23,360 nt of DNA, taken from positions 1 through 23,360 of the forward strand of contig CALIIP010000087.1 in NCBI GenBank assembly GCA_938018045.1. The letters are read 5' to 3'. This DNA is from an uncultured Flavobacteriaceae bacterium (lineage in GTDB: Bacteria; Bacteroidota; Bacteroidia; Flavobacteriales; Flavobacteriaceae). Positions within the stretch are counted from its first letter, which is position 1. Each line of letters opens with the position of its first letter. The notes under the pieces were generated by a model that searched no databases, was not told the DNA's origin, and was given only the letters and a program-made list of their open reading frames with translations. Shown here in pieces: positions 14,142-22,311 of this stretch. A program made the position numbers and the translations under genes.

Positions 14142-15953
14142 TTATATTGTTTCAGGTAATGTATGTGCTCTCCCTTTATTTTGTTCTTTTAAATATTCAT
14201 TCAATGGAGCGAAATATTCTAACATAGGCTTTGCACTCATTCCACTTCCTACACTTTCTTTTAACAATTCGTTCCAATCACAATTTGCTCCCTGTGATAA
14301 AATACCTTTTAAGAAACTTCCAACTTCTTTGCTTCCAAAATAATTTGTAGCATGTGGATCTTGTTTTAAGATGTTTTTAGAAATATGATCGTGAAATTGG
14401 AATAATAAGATGTATGAAATTGCATAGTCGTAATACTGAGCTGCGTCATTGTTGATATGCGTTTTTGAAGCTGCATCACAATACTCTTCACCTCTTTCTG
14501 AAGGAGGAACCATTCCTTGATATTTTTTAGCAAGTTCCCACCATTTTTTATTGTACTGGTCTTTTGGTAGGTTTTCAGCATATAAAGAATTTTCGAAATC
14601 ACTCATCACACCTGCAGCAAATGGTAAGAAAACAATATTACTCAATGCTTCTTTTAATAATTTTTGTGTTTCGTCAACTTTTGCATCAGCATCAACCAAA
14701 CCTTTAGATGCTAAAAATGGCTTTTGCATTGCTGCTAAACCTAATAAACTTCCAATAGCCTCATGATATCCACGATTTGCACCACCTCTTAGTAATGGCG
14801 GAACATCTGGATTTGTATATGCTTGGTAATAATAAATATGTCCTAATTCATGGTGAATAGTTTCATAGTAATCTGCAGTAGGTTCAACACTCATAAGGCA
14901 ACGTAAATCGTTTTCTAAATTCATATGCCATGCAGAAGCATGATTGTTTTTCTTGTATTTTGCATCAGCAGGAGCAGGATACATACTTGATTTTTCATAA
15001 AAACTTTTTGGTAATGGATCAAATCCAATACTTACAAAGAAATCTTCTCCTTCTTTAACAATCCATTCAGGATCTTTATCTTTTAATGCTGCATCAATAT
15101 CAAGCCCTTCAACATTTACTAATGCACTCCAATCTTGTCCCCAACGATTTGGTAACCAATGTGCTGGAAGATAATCTGGAACTTCCGCTTTGTATTTATC
15201 TGCTAAATTGTATCTCGCCCAAGTATGTAATTCACGATATAAAGGCCAAACTTCTTGTACCATCTTTCTCATTTCACTCATCATCTCTCCACGGTCCATT
15301 CCGTAATCAGAGACTTGATAAGAAAAGTAATCATCATAACCTAAAGCTTGTACAGTTTGATTTCTCAAACCAACTAAATTTTCTAAACCATCTTTTAAAG
15401 TTTTACCAACATCTTTTGATGCTTCCCAATTTCTTAAACGTTCTGCTTCATCATTAGATTCTCTTAAGACACCGTCAATATCACCAGTAGAAACCGATTT
15501 TCCATCAACTTTAAAATCATATCCAAATAAGGCTTCGTTTTGTGCAGTTTCTGCAGCAATTCTCTTTTTTACTATTTCTGATACAGTTTCAGGATTGTTA
15601 GCAGCAGCATATAAAATACTTTCTAACTGACGAACTTGAACTAAATCTAAATCATCTTTTTTCTCAAGAAACCCTTGCGTTTTTTCTATCACTTCTTTAC
15701 TACCAGTAAATGTTGCATATGCTTCACCAGTTTTCTGAACATTATAAGCGTTTATTGTATCACCTTTAACGATACGCGTGTTAGCTGCCCATTCAGCTTC
15801 TGCTGATGCATAATATAGTTTTTGGAACACTTTCGTGTATTCATTTAAAAACTCTTGCGCTTCTGTTTTTGTTGGATTATCAGTTGTAGCAGCATCATTT
15901 TTACAACTATAAATTACTATAATTACGAGTAATGATAAGATTATTTTTTTCAT
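14142..15953 (-). CDS. M2 family (ACE-like) zinc dipeptidyl carboxypeptidase, lipoprotein
   Basis: 603 residues. The N-terminus is a lipoprotein signal (hydrophobic stretch then YSC, lipidated Cys17). A long helical gluzincin domain follows, as in angiotensin-converting enzyme. The zinc site is HHELGH (His368, Glu369, His372) and the third ligand Glu398 lies in GANRGYHEAIG. The HExxH to Glu spacing is two residues longer than in human ACE. Further ACE-like blocks are ARYNLADKY and FAAGVMSDFENSLY. Bacterial M2 enzymes remove C-terminal dipeptides from peptides. This one should work at the membrane outside the cytoplasm, feeding on environmental peptides. Monocistronic, flanked by hairpin terminators. 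Confidence 0.93.
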   Translation of the reverse strand: MKKIILSLLVIIVIYSCKNDAATTDNPTKTEAQEFLNEYTKVFQKLYYASAEAEWAANTRIVKGDTINAYNVQKTGEAYATFTGSKEVIEKTQGFLEKKDDLDLVQVRQLESILYAAANNPETVSEIVKKRIAAETAQNEALFGYDFKVDGKSVSTGDIDGVLRESNDEAERLRNWEASKDVGKTLKDGLENLVGLRNQTVQALGYDDYFSYQVSDYGMDRGEMMSEMRKMVQEVWPLYRELHTWARYNLADKYKAEVPDYLPAHWLPNRWGQDWSALVNVEGLDIDAALKDKDPEWIVKEGEDFFVSIGFDPLPKSFYEKSSMYPAPADAKYKKNNHASAWHMNLENDLRCLMSVEPTADYYETIHHELGHIYYYQAYTNPDVPPLLRGGANRGYHEAIGSLLGLAAMQKPFLASKGLVDADAKVDETQKLLKEALSNIVFLPFAAGVMSDFENSLYAENLPKDQYNKKWWELAKKYQGMVPPSERGEEYCDAASKTHINNDAAQYYDYAISYILLFQFHDHISKNILKQDPHATNYFGSKEVGSFLKGILSQGANCDWNELLKESVGSGMSAKPMLEYFAPLNEYLKEQNKGRAHTLPETI

Positions 15954-15991
15954 GTTTGATTAAATTATTTTATGAGTATTGCAATATACAA

Positions 15992-16021
15992 AAAACCTTC
16001 AGAATAGAATCTGAAGGTTTT
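15992..16021 (-). terminator. Terminator downstream of the DUF2807 gene
   Basis: A 12-bp perfect inverted repeat (15992-16003 and 16010-16021; core ACCTTCAGA / TCTGAAGGT) with a 6-base loop. On the minus strand it is followed by a run of T. It begins 26 bases after the DUF2807 stop and lies upstream of the M2 peptidase start, so it separates the two co-directional genes. Confidence 0.8.
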
Positions 16022-16047
16022 GAATGTGATTAAAAAATGCATCTATT

Positions 16048-16902
16048 TTACAAACGTATTAAAGACATTTTTTCTTTTTTACGAAGAATTGCTTTGTCAG
16101 AAAATTCTTCTAAACTTATTGTTGGATTTTCAAAAATGTATATTTCTGATCTGTCTTTTGCTGATATAGTCAGCGTTTCTTTTGCATTAATATAAATATC
16201 TGAAGTGCCATCAGCAGTTATAGTCGCTTCATCAGAAATGAAACCGTGACCTTCAAATGTACTATCATCAATAGTATTTATCGAAATAGAAGTTGTAGTT
16301 CCTTCAACAATCATTTCTGAACTATTTTTACCAGTATATGTAAGTTCTTCGGTATTAACATTGGCTTTTAATTTGGATGAGTTTTCAAGACGAACATCTA
16401 TTATAGAATCACTAGAAATGGTCATTTTTAAATTAGAATTATCAAATCCATTTATTTGAAGATAATCAGATTCTAAATCCATTTCAACTTTTGATCTGTC
16501 GTAGGAATTGACAACTAATGAATCAAAATGAAGTTTAGATTCAGTGATTAAATTAGATTTGTCAAAAGTATTGATTGTGTTTAAACCGTCGCTTGCGGTT
16601 AGGTAAATATTTAGCCTCTTTTTACTTCTTATTTCTTTTGTCAAGTAAACAGAAAGTTTATTATCCTTTACTTTTATTTCAACATATTCTTGAATATTAT
16701 CGTCAGTTTCAACTTTTAATTCTTGAAAACTTCCGTTAGTCAAGTATACGTTAAAATCATCTTGAATTTCAATTGAGGTAAAATTGCTTAAGTCTCTTTT
16801 TTCTGTAGTTAAGTTTTTACTTCCTTTAATTTTTTGTGCATTCATTGATACTGAAATCAATAAAAGCATAAGAGACAATGTTTTAAGTATTTTTATTTTC
16901 AT
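16048..16902 (-). CDS. DUF2807 (GIN domain) exported protein
   Basis: 284 residues. An N-terminal signal peptide of about 22 residues (KILKTLSLMLLLISVSMNAQ) precedes a repetitive beta-strand protein of the DUF2807 'head GIN' type. It starts with RDLSNFTSIEIQDDFNVYL and continues with short alternating strands (NTFDKSNLI, NSYDRSKVEM, NGFDNSNLKM, TYTGKNSSEM, TIDDSTFEG, SAKDRSEIYI), which suggests a right-handed beta-solenoid. No lipobox Cys and no T9SS tail, so it is probably periplasmic or secreted by another route. The family is very common and multi-copy in Bacteroidota, with no firm molecular function. Monocistronic. Confidence 0.85.
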   Translation of the reverse strand: MKIKILKTLSLMLLLISVSMNAQKIKGSKNLTTEKRDLSNFTSIEIQDDFNVYLTNGSFQELKVETDDNIQEYVEIKVKDNKLSVYLTKEIRSKKRLNIYLTASDGLNTINTFDKSNLITESKLHFDSLVVNSYDRSKVEMDLESDYLQINGFDNSNLKMTISSDSIIDVRLENSSKLKANVNTEELTYTGKNSSEMIVEGTTTSISINTIDDSTFEGHGFISDEATITADGTSDIYINAKETLTISAKDRSEIYIFENPTISLEEFSDKAILRKKEKMSLIRL

Positions 16903-16918
16903 AACTTGTTTTATAGTG

Positions 16919-16926
16919 CAAATATA
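16919..16926 (-). promoter_or_regulatory. -7 promoter element of the DUF2807 gene
   Basis: TATATTTG on the minus strand (16926-16919) matches TAnnTTTG, 16 bases before the ATG at 16902. It lies directly downstream of the asnB terminator, supporting separate transcription. No clear -33 TTG is present. Confidence 0.45.
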
Positions 16927-16938
16927 TTTTAAAATAAT

Positions 16939-16971
16939 ATATAAAGTCCAGCAATATGCTGGACTTTATAT
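16939..16971 (-). terminator. Terminator downstream of asnB
   Basis: A 15-bp perfect inverted repeat (16939-16953 and 16957-16971; core AAAGTCCAGCA / TGCTGGACTTT) with a 3-base loop. It begins 45 bases beyond the asnB stop on the minus strand. The T-tract after the hairpin on that strand is interrupted (TATATTATTTT), so termination may be moderate, but the stem is strong. Confidence 0.75.
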
Positions 16972-17016
16972 GAAGCAATTAATATGCCGTTATTTTAATA
17001 CTAATTATTTAATCTT

Positions 17017-18681
17017 TTAATAAGCGTCATCATGAACATTTAAAATTGCTCTTCCAGAAGGCTCATTCATATTTTTAAATGCTTCATCCCATTCTAAAGC
17101 AATTTTTGTACTACATGCAACACTTGGTTCTTGAGGCACGCTCAATGCAGCAGTATCTGAAGGAAAATGCTCTTCAAAAATTGTTCTGTAATAAAACTCT
17201 TCTTTGTTCTGAGGCGTTTGAATTGGGAACCTAAATTTTGCATTCGCCAATTGCTCGTCAGTTACTTCTTTATCAACAACCTCTTTTAAGGTGTCAATCC
17301 AATCATAACCAACTCCATCAGAAAACTGTTCTTTTTGTCTCCAAGCAACACTTTCAGGAATCATATCTTCAAATGCCTTACGAATTACCCATTTTTCCAT
17401 GCGTTCTCCATTAATCATTTTATCTTTTGGATTGATGCGCATTGCAACATCCATAAATTCTTTGTCTAGAAATGGTACACGACCTTCAATTCCCCAAGCC
17501 ATTAAACTTTTGTTTGCTCTTAAACAATCGTACATATGTAGTTTGTCTAATTTTCTGACAGTTTCTTCATGAAATTCTCTTGCGTTTGGTGCTTTATGGA
17601 AATATAAATATCCTCCAAAAATTTCATCTGCGCCTTCTCCAGATAAGACCATTTTAACTCCCATAGATTTAATAACTCTCGCCATTAAATACATAGGTGT
17701 AGAAGAACGAATAGTAGTTATATCATACGTTTCAATGTTATAAATAACATCTTTGATTGCATCTAATCCTTCTTGAATCGTAAATTTTATTTCGTGATGA
17801 ATAGTTTTAATATGATCAGCAACTTTTCTTGCTGCTGCTAAATCAGGAGAACCTTCTAAACCAACAGAAAAAGAGTGTAATTGTGGATACCATGCTTCAC
17901 TTTCATCATCAGATTCGATTCTTTTCTGCGAATATTTTTTTGCAATGGCTGATGTAACAGAAGAGTCTAATCCACCAGAAAGTAATACACCATAAGGTAC
18001 ATCACTCATTAATTGTCTGTGAACTGCTGCTTCCAGCGCTTCTTTAACTTCTTGAATACTTGTTTCGTTATCTTTTACAGCATCATAATCTGTCCATTCT
18101 CTTTTGTACCATTGTACAAATTCTCCATCTTTACTTGACATATAGTGTCCTGGAGGAAACAATTCAATTTTGGTACAAACACCTTCCAATGCTTTCAATT
18201 CTGAAGCAACATAAAAAGTTCCGTTTATATCCCAACCAATATATAAAGGGATAATTCCCATATGATCACGTGCAATAAAATATTCATCTTTTTCAGTGTC
18301 ATAAATTGCAAACCCAAACATTCCGTTCATTTCATCAATAAAGTCAACTCCTTTTTCTTTGTATAAAGCCAAGATTACTTCACAATCAGATTCTGTTTTA
18401 AAATTATATTTTCCATCAAACTGTTTTCTTAGCTCTCTATGATTGTAAATTTCACCATTAGCAGCCAAAATCAACTTGTTATCTTCGCTAAGCAAAGGTT
18501 GTTTTCCTGATGCTGGATCAACAATAGCCAATCTTTCATGAGCCATTATTACTTTTTCATCACTATAAATTCCGCTCCAATCTGGACCTCTATGGCGAAT
18601 CTTCTTTGCCATTTCTAATATTTGAGGACGTAAACTTTCTGATTTTTCTTTTAAGTCAAACGCACATACAATTCCACACAT
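17017..18681 (-). CDS. asnB: Glutamine-hydrolysing asparagine synthetase B
   Basis: Makes asparagine from aspartate, ATP and glutamine in the cytoplasm. 554 residues, the length of E. coli AsnB. The N-terminal class II glutaminase has the nucleophile Cys2 exposed after Met removal (MCGIV), Arg50 in HERLAIVD, NGEIYN (75-80) and Asp99. The synthetase domain has the pyrophosphate loop LSGGLDSS (234-241) and a LSGEGADEIFGGYLYFHKAP segment. It is divergent from the trp operon across 360 bp that also holds the trp leader. A strong hairpin follows its stop. Both neighbours deal with amino-acid supply, but no shared regulation is evident beyond an inverted repeat in the gap. Confidence 0.96.
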   Translation of the reverse strand: MCGIVCAFDLKEKSESLRPQILEMAKKIRHRGPDWSGIYSDEKVIMAHERLAIVDPASGKQPLLSEDNKLILAANGEIYNHRELRKQFDGKYNFKTESDCEVILALYKEKGVDFIDEMNGMFGFAIYDTEKDEYFIARDHMGIIPLYIGWDINGTFYVASELKALEGVCTKIELFPPGHYMSSKDGEFVQWYKREWTDYDAVKDNETSIQEVKEALEAAVHRQLMSDVPYGVLLSGGLDSSVTSAIAKKYSQKRIESDDESEAWYPQLHSFSVGLEGSPDLAAARKVADHIKTIHHEIKFTIQEGLDAIKDVIYNIETYDITTIRSSTPMYLMARVIKSMGVKMVLSGEGADEIFGGYLYFHKAPNAREFHEETVRKLDKLHMYDCLRANKSLMAWGIEGRVPFLDKEFMDVAMRINPKDKMINGERMEKWVIRKAFEDMIPESVAWRQKEQFSDGVGYDWIDTLKEVVDKEVTDEQLANAKFRFPIQTPQNKEEFYYRTIFEEHFPSDTAALSVPQEPSVACSTKIALEWDEAFKNMNEPSGRAILNVHDDAY

Positions 18682-18699
18682 AATCTTATTTTTTGTATT

Positions 18700-18728
18700 A
18701 ATAATGATGCAAATAACGCATTATTATT
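18700..18728. repeat. Imperfect inverted repeat upstream of asnB
   Basis: AATAATGATGC (18700-18710) and GCATTATTATT (18718-18728) are reverse complements at 10 of 11 positions, separated by 7 bases. It begins 19 bases before the asnB start codon, where a repressor site or 5' UTR hairpin could act. No consensus -7 element was found for asnB. The rest of the 360-bp asnB-trpE gap is AT-rich without a further gene up to the trp promoter and leader. Confidence 0.35.
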
Positions 18729-18871
18729 CTTTTATGAAAACAAAAAATACAATTATGGTTATAATTTATAACTTTATTTGTTGTATTAATGTTAAAATGA
18801 AATAAAAAAGATAGTTTAGAATGTAGAATTTATCAATTTTCAATTGAAATAGATTTTATTCAAAAAAAAGG

Positions 18872-18901
18872 TTGGTTAATTTAAAAACTATTTTACATTT
18901 G
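18872..18901 (+). promoter_or_regulatory. Promoter of the trp operon
   Basis: TTG at 18872-18874, then 19 bp, then TACATTTG at 18894-18901: an exact fit to the Bacteroidota -33/-7 consensus. Transcription would start near 18907, about 12 bases before the leader-peptide ATG at 18919. Position and fit make this the best supported promoter in the window. Confidence 0.75.
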
Positions 18902-18918
18902 TAGTGTACAATATAATT

Positions 18919-18966
18919 ATGACAATTAACAATAACATATGGTGGTGGAACTCTCTTAATCGATAA
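18919..18966 (+). CDS. trpL: trp operon leader peptide with three Trp codons
   Basis: A 15-codon frame encoding MTINNNIWWWNSLNR, with tandem TGG codons at 18940-18948 and a stop at 18964-18966. It starts about 12 bases after the predicted transcription start and ends inside segment 2 of the attenuator. Tryptophan is rare, so three in a row in a 15-residue peptide upstream of trpE is strong evidence for a sensor of charged tRNA-Trp. When Trp is scarce, a ribosome stalls at these codons. The peptide itself probably has no function. A second ATG at 18938 opens a different frame without Trp and is unlikely to be used. Confidence 0.88.
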   Translation: MTINNNIWWWNSLNR

Positions 18967-19031
18967 GTGAGAAGCATCCTATATATTATTAAAATATAAA
19001 CAAAAGGCTTATCTCACGATAAGCCTTTTTT
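18951..19031 (+). promoter_or_regulatory. trp attenuator (alternative RNA hairpins)
   Basis: Three mutually exclusive pairings can be drawn. Pause hairpin 1:2: 18951-18958 (CTCTCTTA) with 18964-18971 (TAAGTGAG), one T-T mismatch and a 5-base loop. Antiterminator 2:3: GTGAGA (18967-18972) with TCTCAC (19012-19017) plus AGC (18973-18975) with GCT (19007-19009). Terminator 3:4: 19002-19013 with 19018-19029. A ribosome stalled at Trp codons 18940-18948 covers segment 1 and frees segment 2 for the antiterminator. A ribosome at the stop (18964-18966) covers segment 2, so the terminator forms. Pairings were drawn by hand without energy calculation. Confidence 0.82.
19002..19031 (+). terminator. Intrinsic terminator of the trp attenuator
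   Basis: AAAAGGCTTATC (19002-19013) pairs without mismatch with GATAAGCCTTTT (19018-19029) around a TCAC loop and runs into six T (19026-19031). It ends only 10 bases before the trpE ATG at 19042, so it controls entry into the whole operon. Confidence 0.88.
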
Positions 19032-19041
19032 ATTTGATAAA

Positions 19042-20433
19042 ATGAATAAAACGAAATTTAAAACAATCAGTTCAACACGAATCTCAGATACAATAACTCC
19101 TGTAGGATTGTATTTGAGATTTAGAGATAAGTACGCAAACACCTTGTTGTTAGAGAGTTCTGATTATCATAGTAAAGAAGAAAGTTATTCTTTTATCTGT
19201 ATTGAGCCAATTTTGTCGATGGAAGTTGATAAAAACAAATTTTCGACTTCACTTCATGGGAAAAAAATTGAAAGCAAAACGGTTGATGGTAATTTCTATA
19301 AATTGTTTGATGATTTCACTAACAGTATTGAGTTGGATTGTGATGATAATTTAAAATCTTACAACGGTTTATATGGTTACACGACTTATGATAGTGTTCA
19401 GTATTTTGAAACTATTAAAATAGAGAATCAAGATGCGCCTTCTGCGATTCCTCATATGCAGTATAGTTTTTATAGATTTATAATTGCAATCAATCATTTT
19501 AATGACGAAATGACTTTGATTGAAAATATTGGTGAGAACGCTATTTCTAGAATATCAGAAATAGAAACTATTATTGAAGCACAAACATTTAATACTCAAA
19601 AATTTGAAATTCAAGGTGATGAATCATCTAATTGTACAAATGAAGATTTTAAAGAATATGTTGTAAAAGCAAAAGCACATTGTAAAAGAGGAGATGTATT
19701 TCAATTGGTTTTGTCTAGACAATTTCAACAAGAATTTAAAGGCGATGAATTTAATGTTTATAGAGCATTACGTTCTATCAATCCTTCGCCATATTTATTC
19801 TATTTCGACTATGGTTCTTTTAAATTGATGGGTTCTTCGCCAGAAGCTCAGATAAAAATATCAGACGGAAAAGCAATTATCAACCCTATTGCTGGAACTT
19901 TTAGAAGAACTGGTGAGTTGTCTGAAGATATTAAGTTAGGAAAGAAATTATCAGAAGATAAAAAAGAAACTGCAGAGCATGTTATGTTAGTTGATTTGGC
20001 TAGAAACGACTTAAGCAAACATGCAGATAATGTTACAGTTGAGGTTTTTAAAGAAGTACAATATTTTAGTCATGTGATACATTTAGTATCTACTGTAAAG
20101 GGTCAAATAAAAGGGAATCCAATAGAAATCGTTGGAGATACTTTTCCGGCAGGAACTTTGAGTGGAGCCCCAAAATATAAGGCAATGCAATTGATTGACA
20201 AGTATGAAAATCAATCAAGAGGATTTTATGGCGGTGCAGTAGGAATTATTGGTTTAGACGGTTCTGTGAATTTGGCAATTGCGATTCGTTCTTTTGTAAG
20301 TAAAAACAATGTATTGTATTATCAAGCAGGAGCAGGAATTGTAATTCATTCTGATGAGGAAAAAGAATTACAAGAAGTAAATAATAAATTAGCAGCTTTG
20401 AAAAAAGCATTGCTATTAGCAGAAAATATTTAG
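19042..20433 (+). CDS. trpE: Anthranilate synthase component I
   Basis: Converts chorismate to anthranilate using ammonia delivered by TrpG; first committed step of tryptophan synthesis. 463 residues. The N-terminal LLES (36-39) is the allosteric Trp-binding motif, so feedback inhibition is expected in addition to attenuation. The chorismate-utilising domain shows GDVFQLVLSRQF, SPYLFYFDYG, GSSPEAQIKI, PIAGTFRRTGE, LVDLARNDLSKHA, FPAGTLSGAPKYKAM and FYGGAVGIIG. The TrpE-type PIAGT(F/R)R is intact. It starts 10 bases after the attenuator terminator, and one base separates its stop from the next gene. Confidence 0.96.
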   Translation: MNKTKFKTISSTRISDTITPVGLYLRFRDKYANTLLLESSDYHSKEESYSFICIEPILSMEVDKNKFSTSLHGKKIESKTVDGNFYKLFDDFTNSIELDCDDNLKSYNGLYGYTTYDSVQYFETIKIENQDAPSAIPHMQYSFYRFIIAINHFNDEMTLIENIGENAISRISEIETIIEAQTFNTQKFEIQGDESSNCTNEDFKEYVVKAKAHCKRGDVFQLVLSRQFQQEFKGDEFNVYRALRSINPSPYLFYFDYGSFKLMGSSPEAQIKISDGKAIINPIAGTFRRTGELSEDIKLGKKLSEDKKETAEHVMLVDLARNDLSKHADNVTVEVFKEVQYFSHVIHLVSTVKGQIKGNPIEIVGDTFPAGTLSGAPKYKAMQLIDKYENQSRGFYGGAVGIIGLDGSVNLAIAIRSFVSKNNVLYYQAGAGIVIHSDEEKELQEVNNKLAALKKALLLAENI

Positions 20434-20434
20434 G

Positions 20435-20713
20435 ATGAAAAAAATATTTACAATTAAAAATATAATATTAGGAATATTATTTATTCTAGTTGATTTAGTT
20501 GTATACATTTTTTTAGGAGTAGCAATGATGGATTATGATGATTTCTATGAAGGACCTCAAAGTAAATATATGAGTTTAGAAACTATGAATACCTTTCAAA
20601 AATCAATATTTATAAGTCTAAGTATTTGGAATATCATAAATATTATAATAGTTATTTTTATTATTTATAAAGTATACAAATACCTGAATACAATTAAACA
20701 AATCCACGAATAA
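20435..20713 (+). CDS. Two-TM membrane protein of unknown function between trpE and trpG
   Basis: 92 residues that I do not recognise. Two hydrophobic segments (about 10-32, IILGILFILVDLVVYIFLGVA; and about 59-81, SLSIWNIINIIIVIFIIYKV) flank an acidic/polar loop (MMDYDDFYEGPQSKYMSLETM). The N-terminus is basic (MKKIFTIKN) and the C-terminus is basic (KVYKYLNTIKQ), which by the positive-inside rule puts both ends in the cytoplasm and the acidic loop outside. The ATG is one base after the trpE stop and 18 bases separate it from trpG, so it is co-transcribed with trp genes. It splits the trpE-trpG pair. Possible roles (indole/Trp transport, unrelated insertion) are guesses. Confidence 0.75.
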   Translation: MKKIFTIKNIILGILFILVDLVVYIFLGVAMMDYDDFYEGPQSKYMSLETMNTFQKSIFISLSIWNIINIIIVIFIIYKVYKYLNTIKQIHE

Positions 20714-20731
20714 ACGATTACACAGAATAAA

Positions 20732-21307
20732 ATGAACATATTAATATTAGACAATTACGACTCATTTACCTATAACTTGGTTCATATGGTTGAGAAAATT
20801 ACAGGAAATTTACCTGCAGTTTTTCGTAATGATGAAATTTCAATTAATGAAATAGAGAAATACGACTTGATTATATTGTCTCCAGGACCAGGAATTCCAG
20901 ATGAAGCAGGAATATTGAAAGATGTAATTAAAGAATTTGCTGGTAAAAAACCAATCTTTGGAGTTTGTCTTGGATTACAAGCAATTACTGAAGTTTTTGG
21001 AGGAAAAATAGAAAATATGGATGACGTTTTTCATGGAGTTGCTACAGATATGAAAGTGATAAAAGAAGATACGATTCTTTTTAAAGATGTTCCAAATATA
21101 TTTCCTGCAGCAAGATATCATTCTTGGATTGCGTCAAACGAATTTATGCCAAATAAATTAGAAGTTACAGCCGTTGATGAAGATGGTGGAATTATGGCAA
21201 TACGCCATAAAGAGTTTAATATAAGTGCAGTTCAGTTTCATCCAGAGAGTATATTGACTGAAGTTGGAGAGCAAATAGTTAGAAATTTTATAGAAGCAAA
21301 TTCGTAA
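20732..21307 (+). CDS. trpG: Anthranilate synthase component II (glutamine amidotransferase)
   Basis: Class I glutaminase subunit that releases ammonia from glutamine for TrpE. 191 residues, the usual size. It starts NILILDNYDSFTYNLV and has SPGPGIP (50-56), the nucleophile Cys79 in GVCLGLQAI, and the His170/Glu172 pair in FHPESI. It may also serve p-aminobenzoate synthesis as PabA, as in some bacteria, but its place in the trp operon favours TrpG. The stop overlaps the trpD start by one base (TAATG), suggesting translational coupling. Confidence 0.95.
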   Translation: MNILILDNYDSFTYNLVHMVEKITGNLPAVFRNDEISINEIEKYDLIILSPGPGIPDEAGILKDVIKEFAGKKPIFGVCLGLQAITEVFGGKIENMDDVFHGVATDMKVIKEDTILFKDVPNIFPAARYHSWIASNEFMPNKLEVTAVDEDGGIMAIRHKEFNISAVQFHPESILTEVGEQIVRNFIEANS

Positions 21308-22299
21308 TGAAAGCAATACTAAACGAACTATATCAACATAAAAGATTATCAAAACTAGATGCAAAACAAGTTTTGATTGATATCGCTTCTGAAAAATATA
21401 ATGATGCACATATTGCTTCATTTATGACCGTTTTTATGATGCGACCAATTACAGTTGATGAATTGGCTGGATTTAGAGAAGCCTTGATAGAATTAGCAAT
21501 AAAAGTAGATTTTTCTGAGTATAATACGATTGATATTGTTGGAACTGGCGGAGATGGGAAAGACACATTTAATATATCTACATTAACTTCTTTTATAGTT
21601 GCAGGAACAGGTCAAAAAGTAGCAAAACACGGAAATTATAGTGTTTCTTCAAAGTCAGGTTCTTCTGATATGTTAGAGAGTTTTGGATATGAATTTACAA
21701 ATGATGAAAACACGTTAAAGACACATTTAGAAAAAGCAAACATTTGTTTTTTACATGCACCAAAGTTTCATCCAGCGATGAAAGCAGTTGGACCAACAAG
21801 AAAAGCATTGGCATTGAAAACATTTTTTAATATGCTTGGACCATTGGTAAATCCGAGTTCGCCACAAAACCAATTATTAGGGACTTTTAATATGGAAGTT
21901 GCGCGTTTGTATAATTACATTTTACAGGAAGAAAATATAAATTACGGAATCGTTCATGCACTTGATGGTTATGATGAAATATCACTTACAGGTGCTTTTA
22001 AATTCTTCACTAAAAATGGAGAACAATTAATAAGTCCTGAAGATTTAGGTCAGAATAGAATACAACAATCAGAAATATTTGGTGGAAATTCTGTTGATGA
22101 GGCAGCGAAAATATTTAAATCTATTATAGATGGAAAAGGAACTGAAGCACAGAATAATGTTGTGTTAACCAATAGCGCATTTGCTTTAAAAATTGTAGAT
22201 GAGCGTAAATCATTTAATAATGCTTTTGAAGAAGCAAAAGATTCTTTGTTTGGGTTAAAAGCGAAAGAATGCTTGCATTCTTTAATTATGAATGTCTAA
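21307..22299 (+). CDS. trpD: Anthranilate phosphoribosyltransferase
   Basis: Joins anthranilate to PRPP to give phosphoribosylanthranilate. 330 residues, normal for the family. The PRPP-binding GTGGDGKDTFNIST is at 79-92, and KHGNYSVSSKSGSSDMLE (107-124) carries the KHGN and Ser-rich anthranilate/PRPP loop. HPAMKAVGPTRKAL and FNMLGPLVNPSSPQNQLLG follow. The final codons (ending ...HSLIMNV) and the stop lie within degenerate 7-bp repeats that border the next gene, so the native C-terminus may have been replaced. It overlaps trpG by one base. Enzyme identity is secure. Confidence 0.95.
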   Translation: MKAILNELYQHKRLSKLDAKQVLIDIASEKYNDAHIASFMTVFMMRPITVDELAGFREALIELAIKVDFSEYNTIDIVGTGGDGKDTFNISTLTSFIVAGTGQKVAKHGNYSVSSKSGSSDMLESFGYEFTNDENTLKTHLEKANICFLHAPKFHPAMKAVGPTRKALALKTFFNMLGPLVNPSSPQNQLLGTFNMEVARLYNYILQEENINYGIVHALDGYDEISLTGAFKFFTKNGEQLISPEDLGQNRIQQSEIFGGNSVDEAAKIFKSIIDGKGTEAQNNVVLTNSAFALKIVDERKSFNNAFEEAKDSLFGLKAKECLHSLIMNV

Positions 22300-22311
22300 T
22301 TACGAATTATG
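22284..22311 (+). repeat. Left heptamer repeats flanking the four-helix-bundle gene
   Basis: Four consecutive 7-base units read AATTATG, AATGTCT, AATTACG, AATTATG; three match AATTAYG. They hold the last codons and stop of trpD and the ATG of the next gene. The right flank after that gene has the reverse-complement unit, so the gene is bracketed by inverted heptamer tracts. Confidence 0.6.

Noticed and set aside
18938..18958. Alternative short frame ATGGTGGTGG... in the trp leader
   Set aside because: It encodes no Trp and would ruin the attenuator logic; the in-frame ATG at 18919 reads the TGG triplet as three tryptophans.
18919..19031. T-box or metabolite riboswitch instead of a leader-peptide attenuator
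   Set aside because: No T-box consensus or specifier domain is seen, the region is too short, and the Trp-codon leader with 1:2, 2:3 and 3:4 pairings explains it fully.
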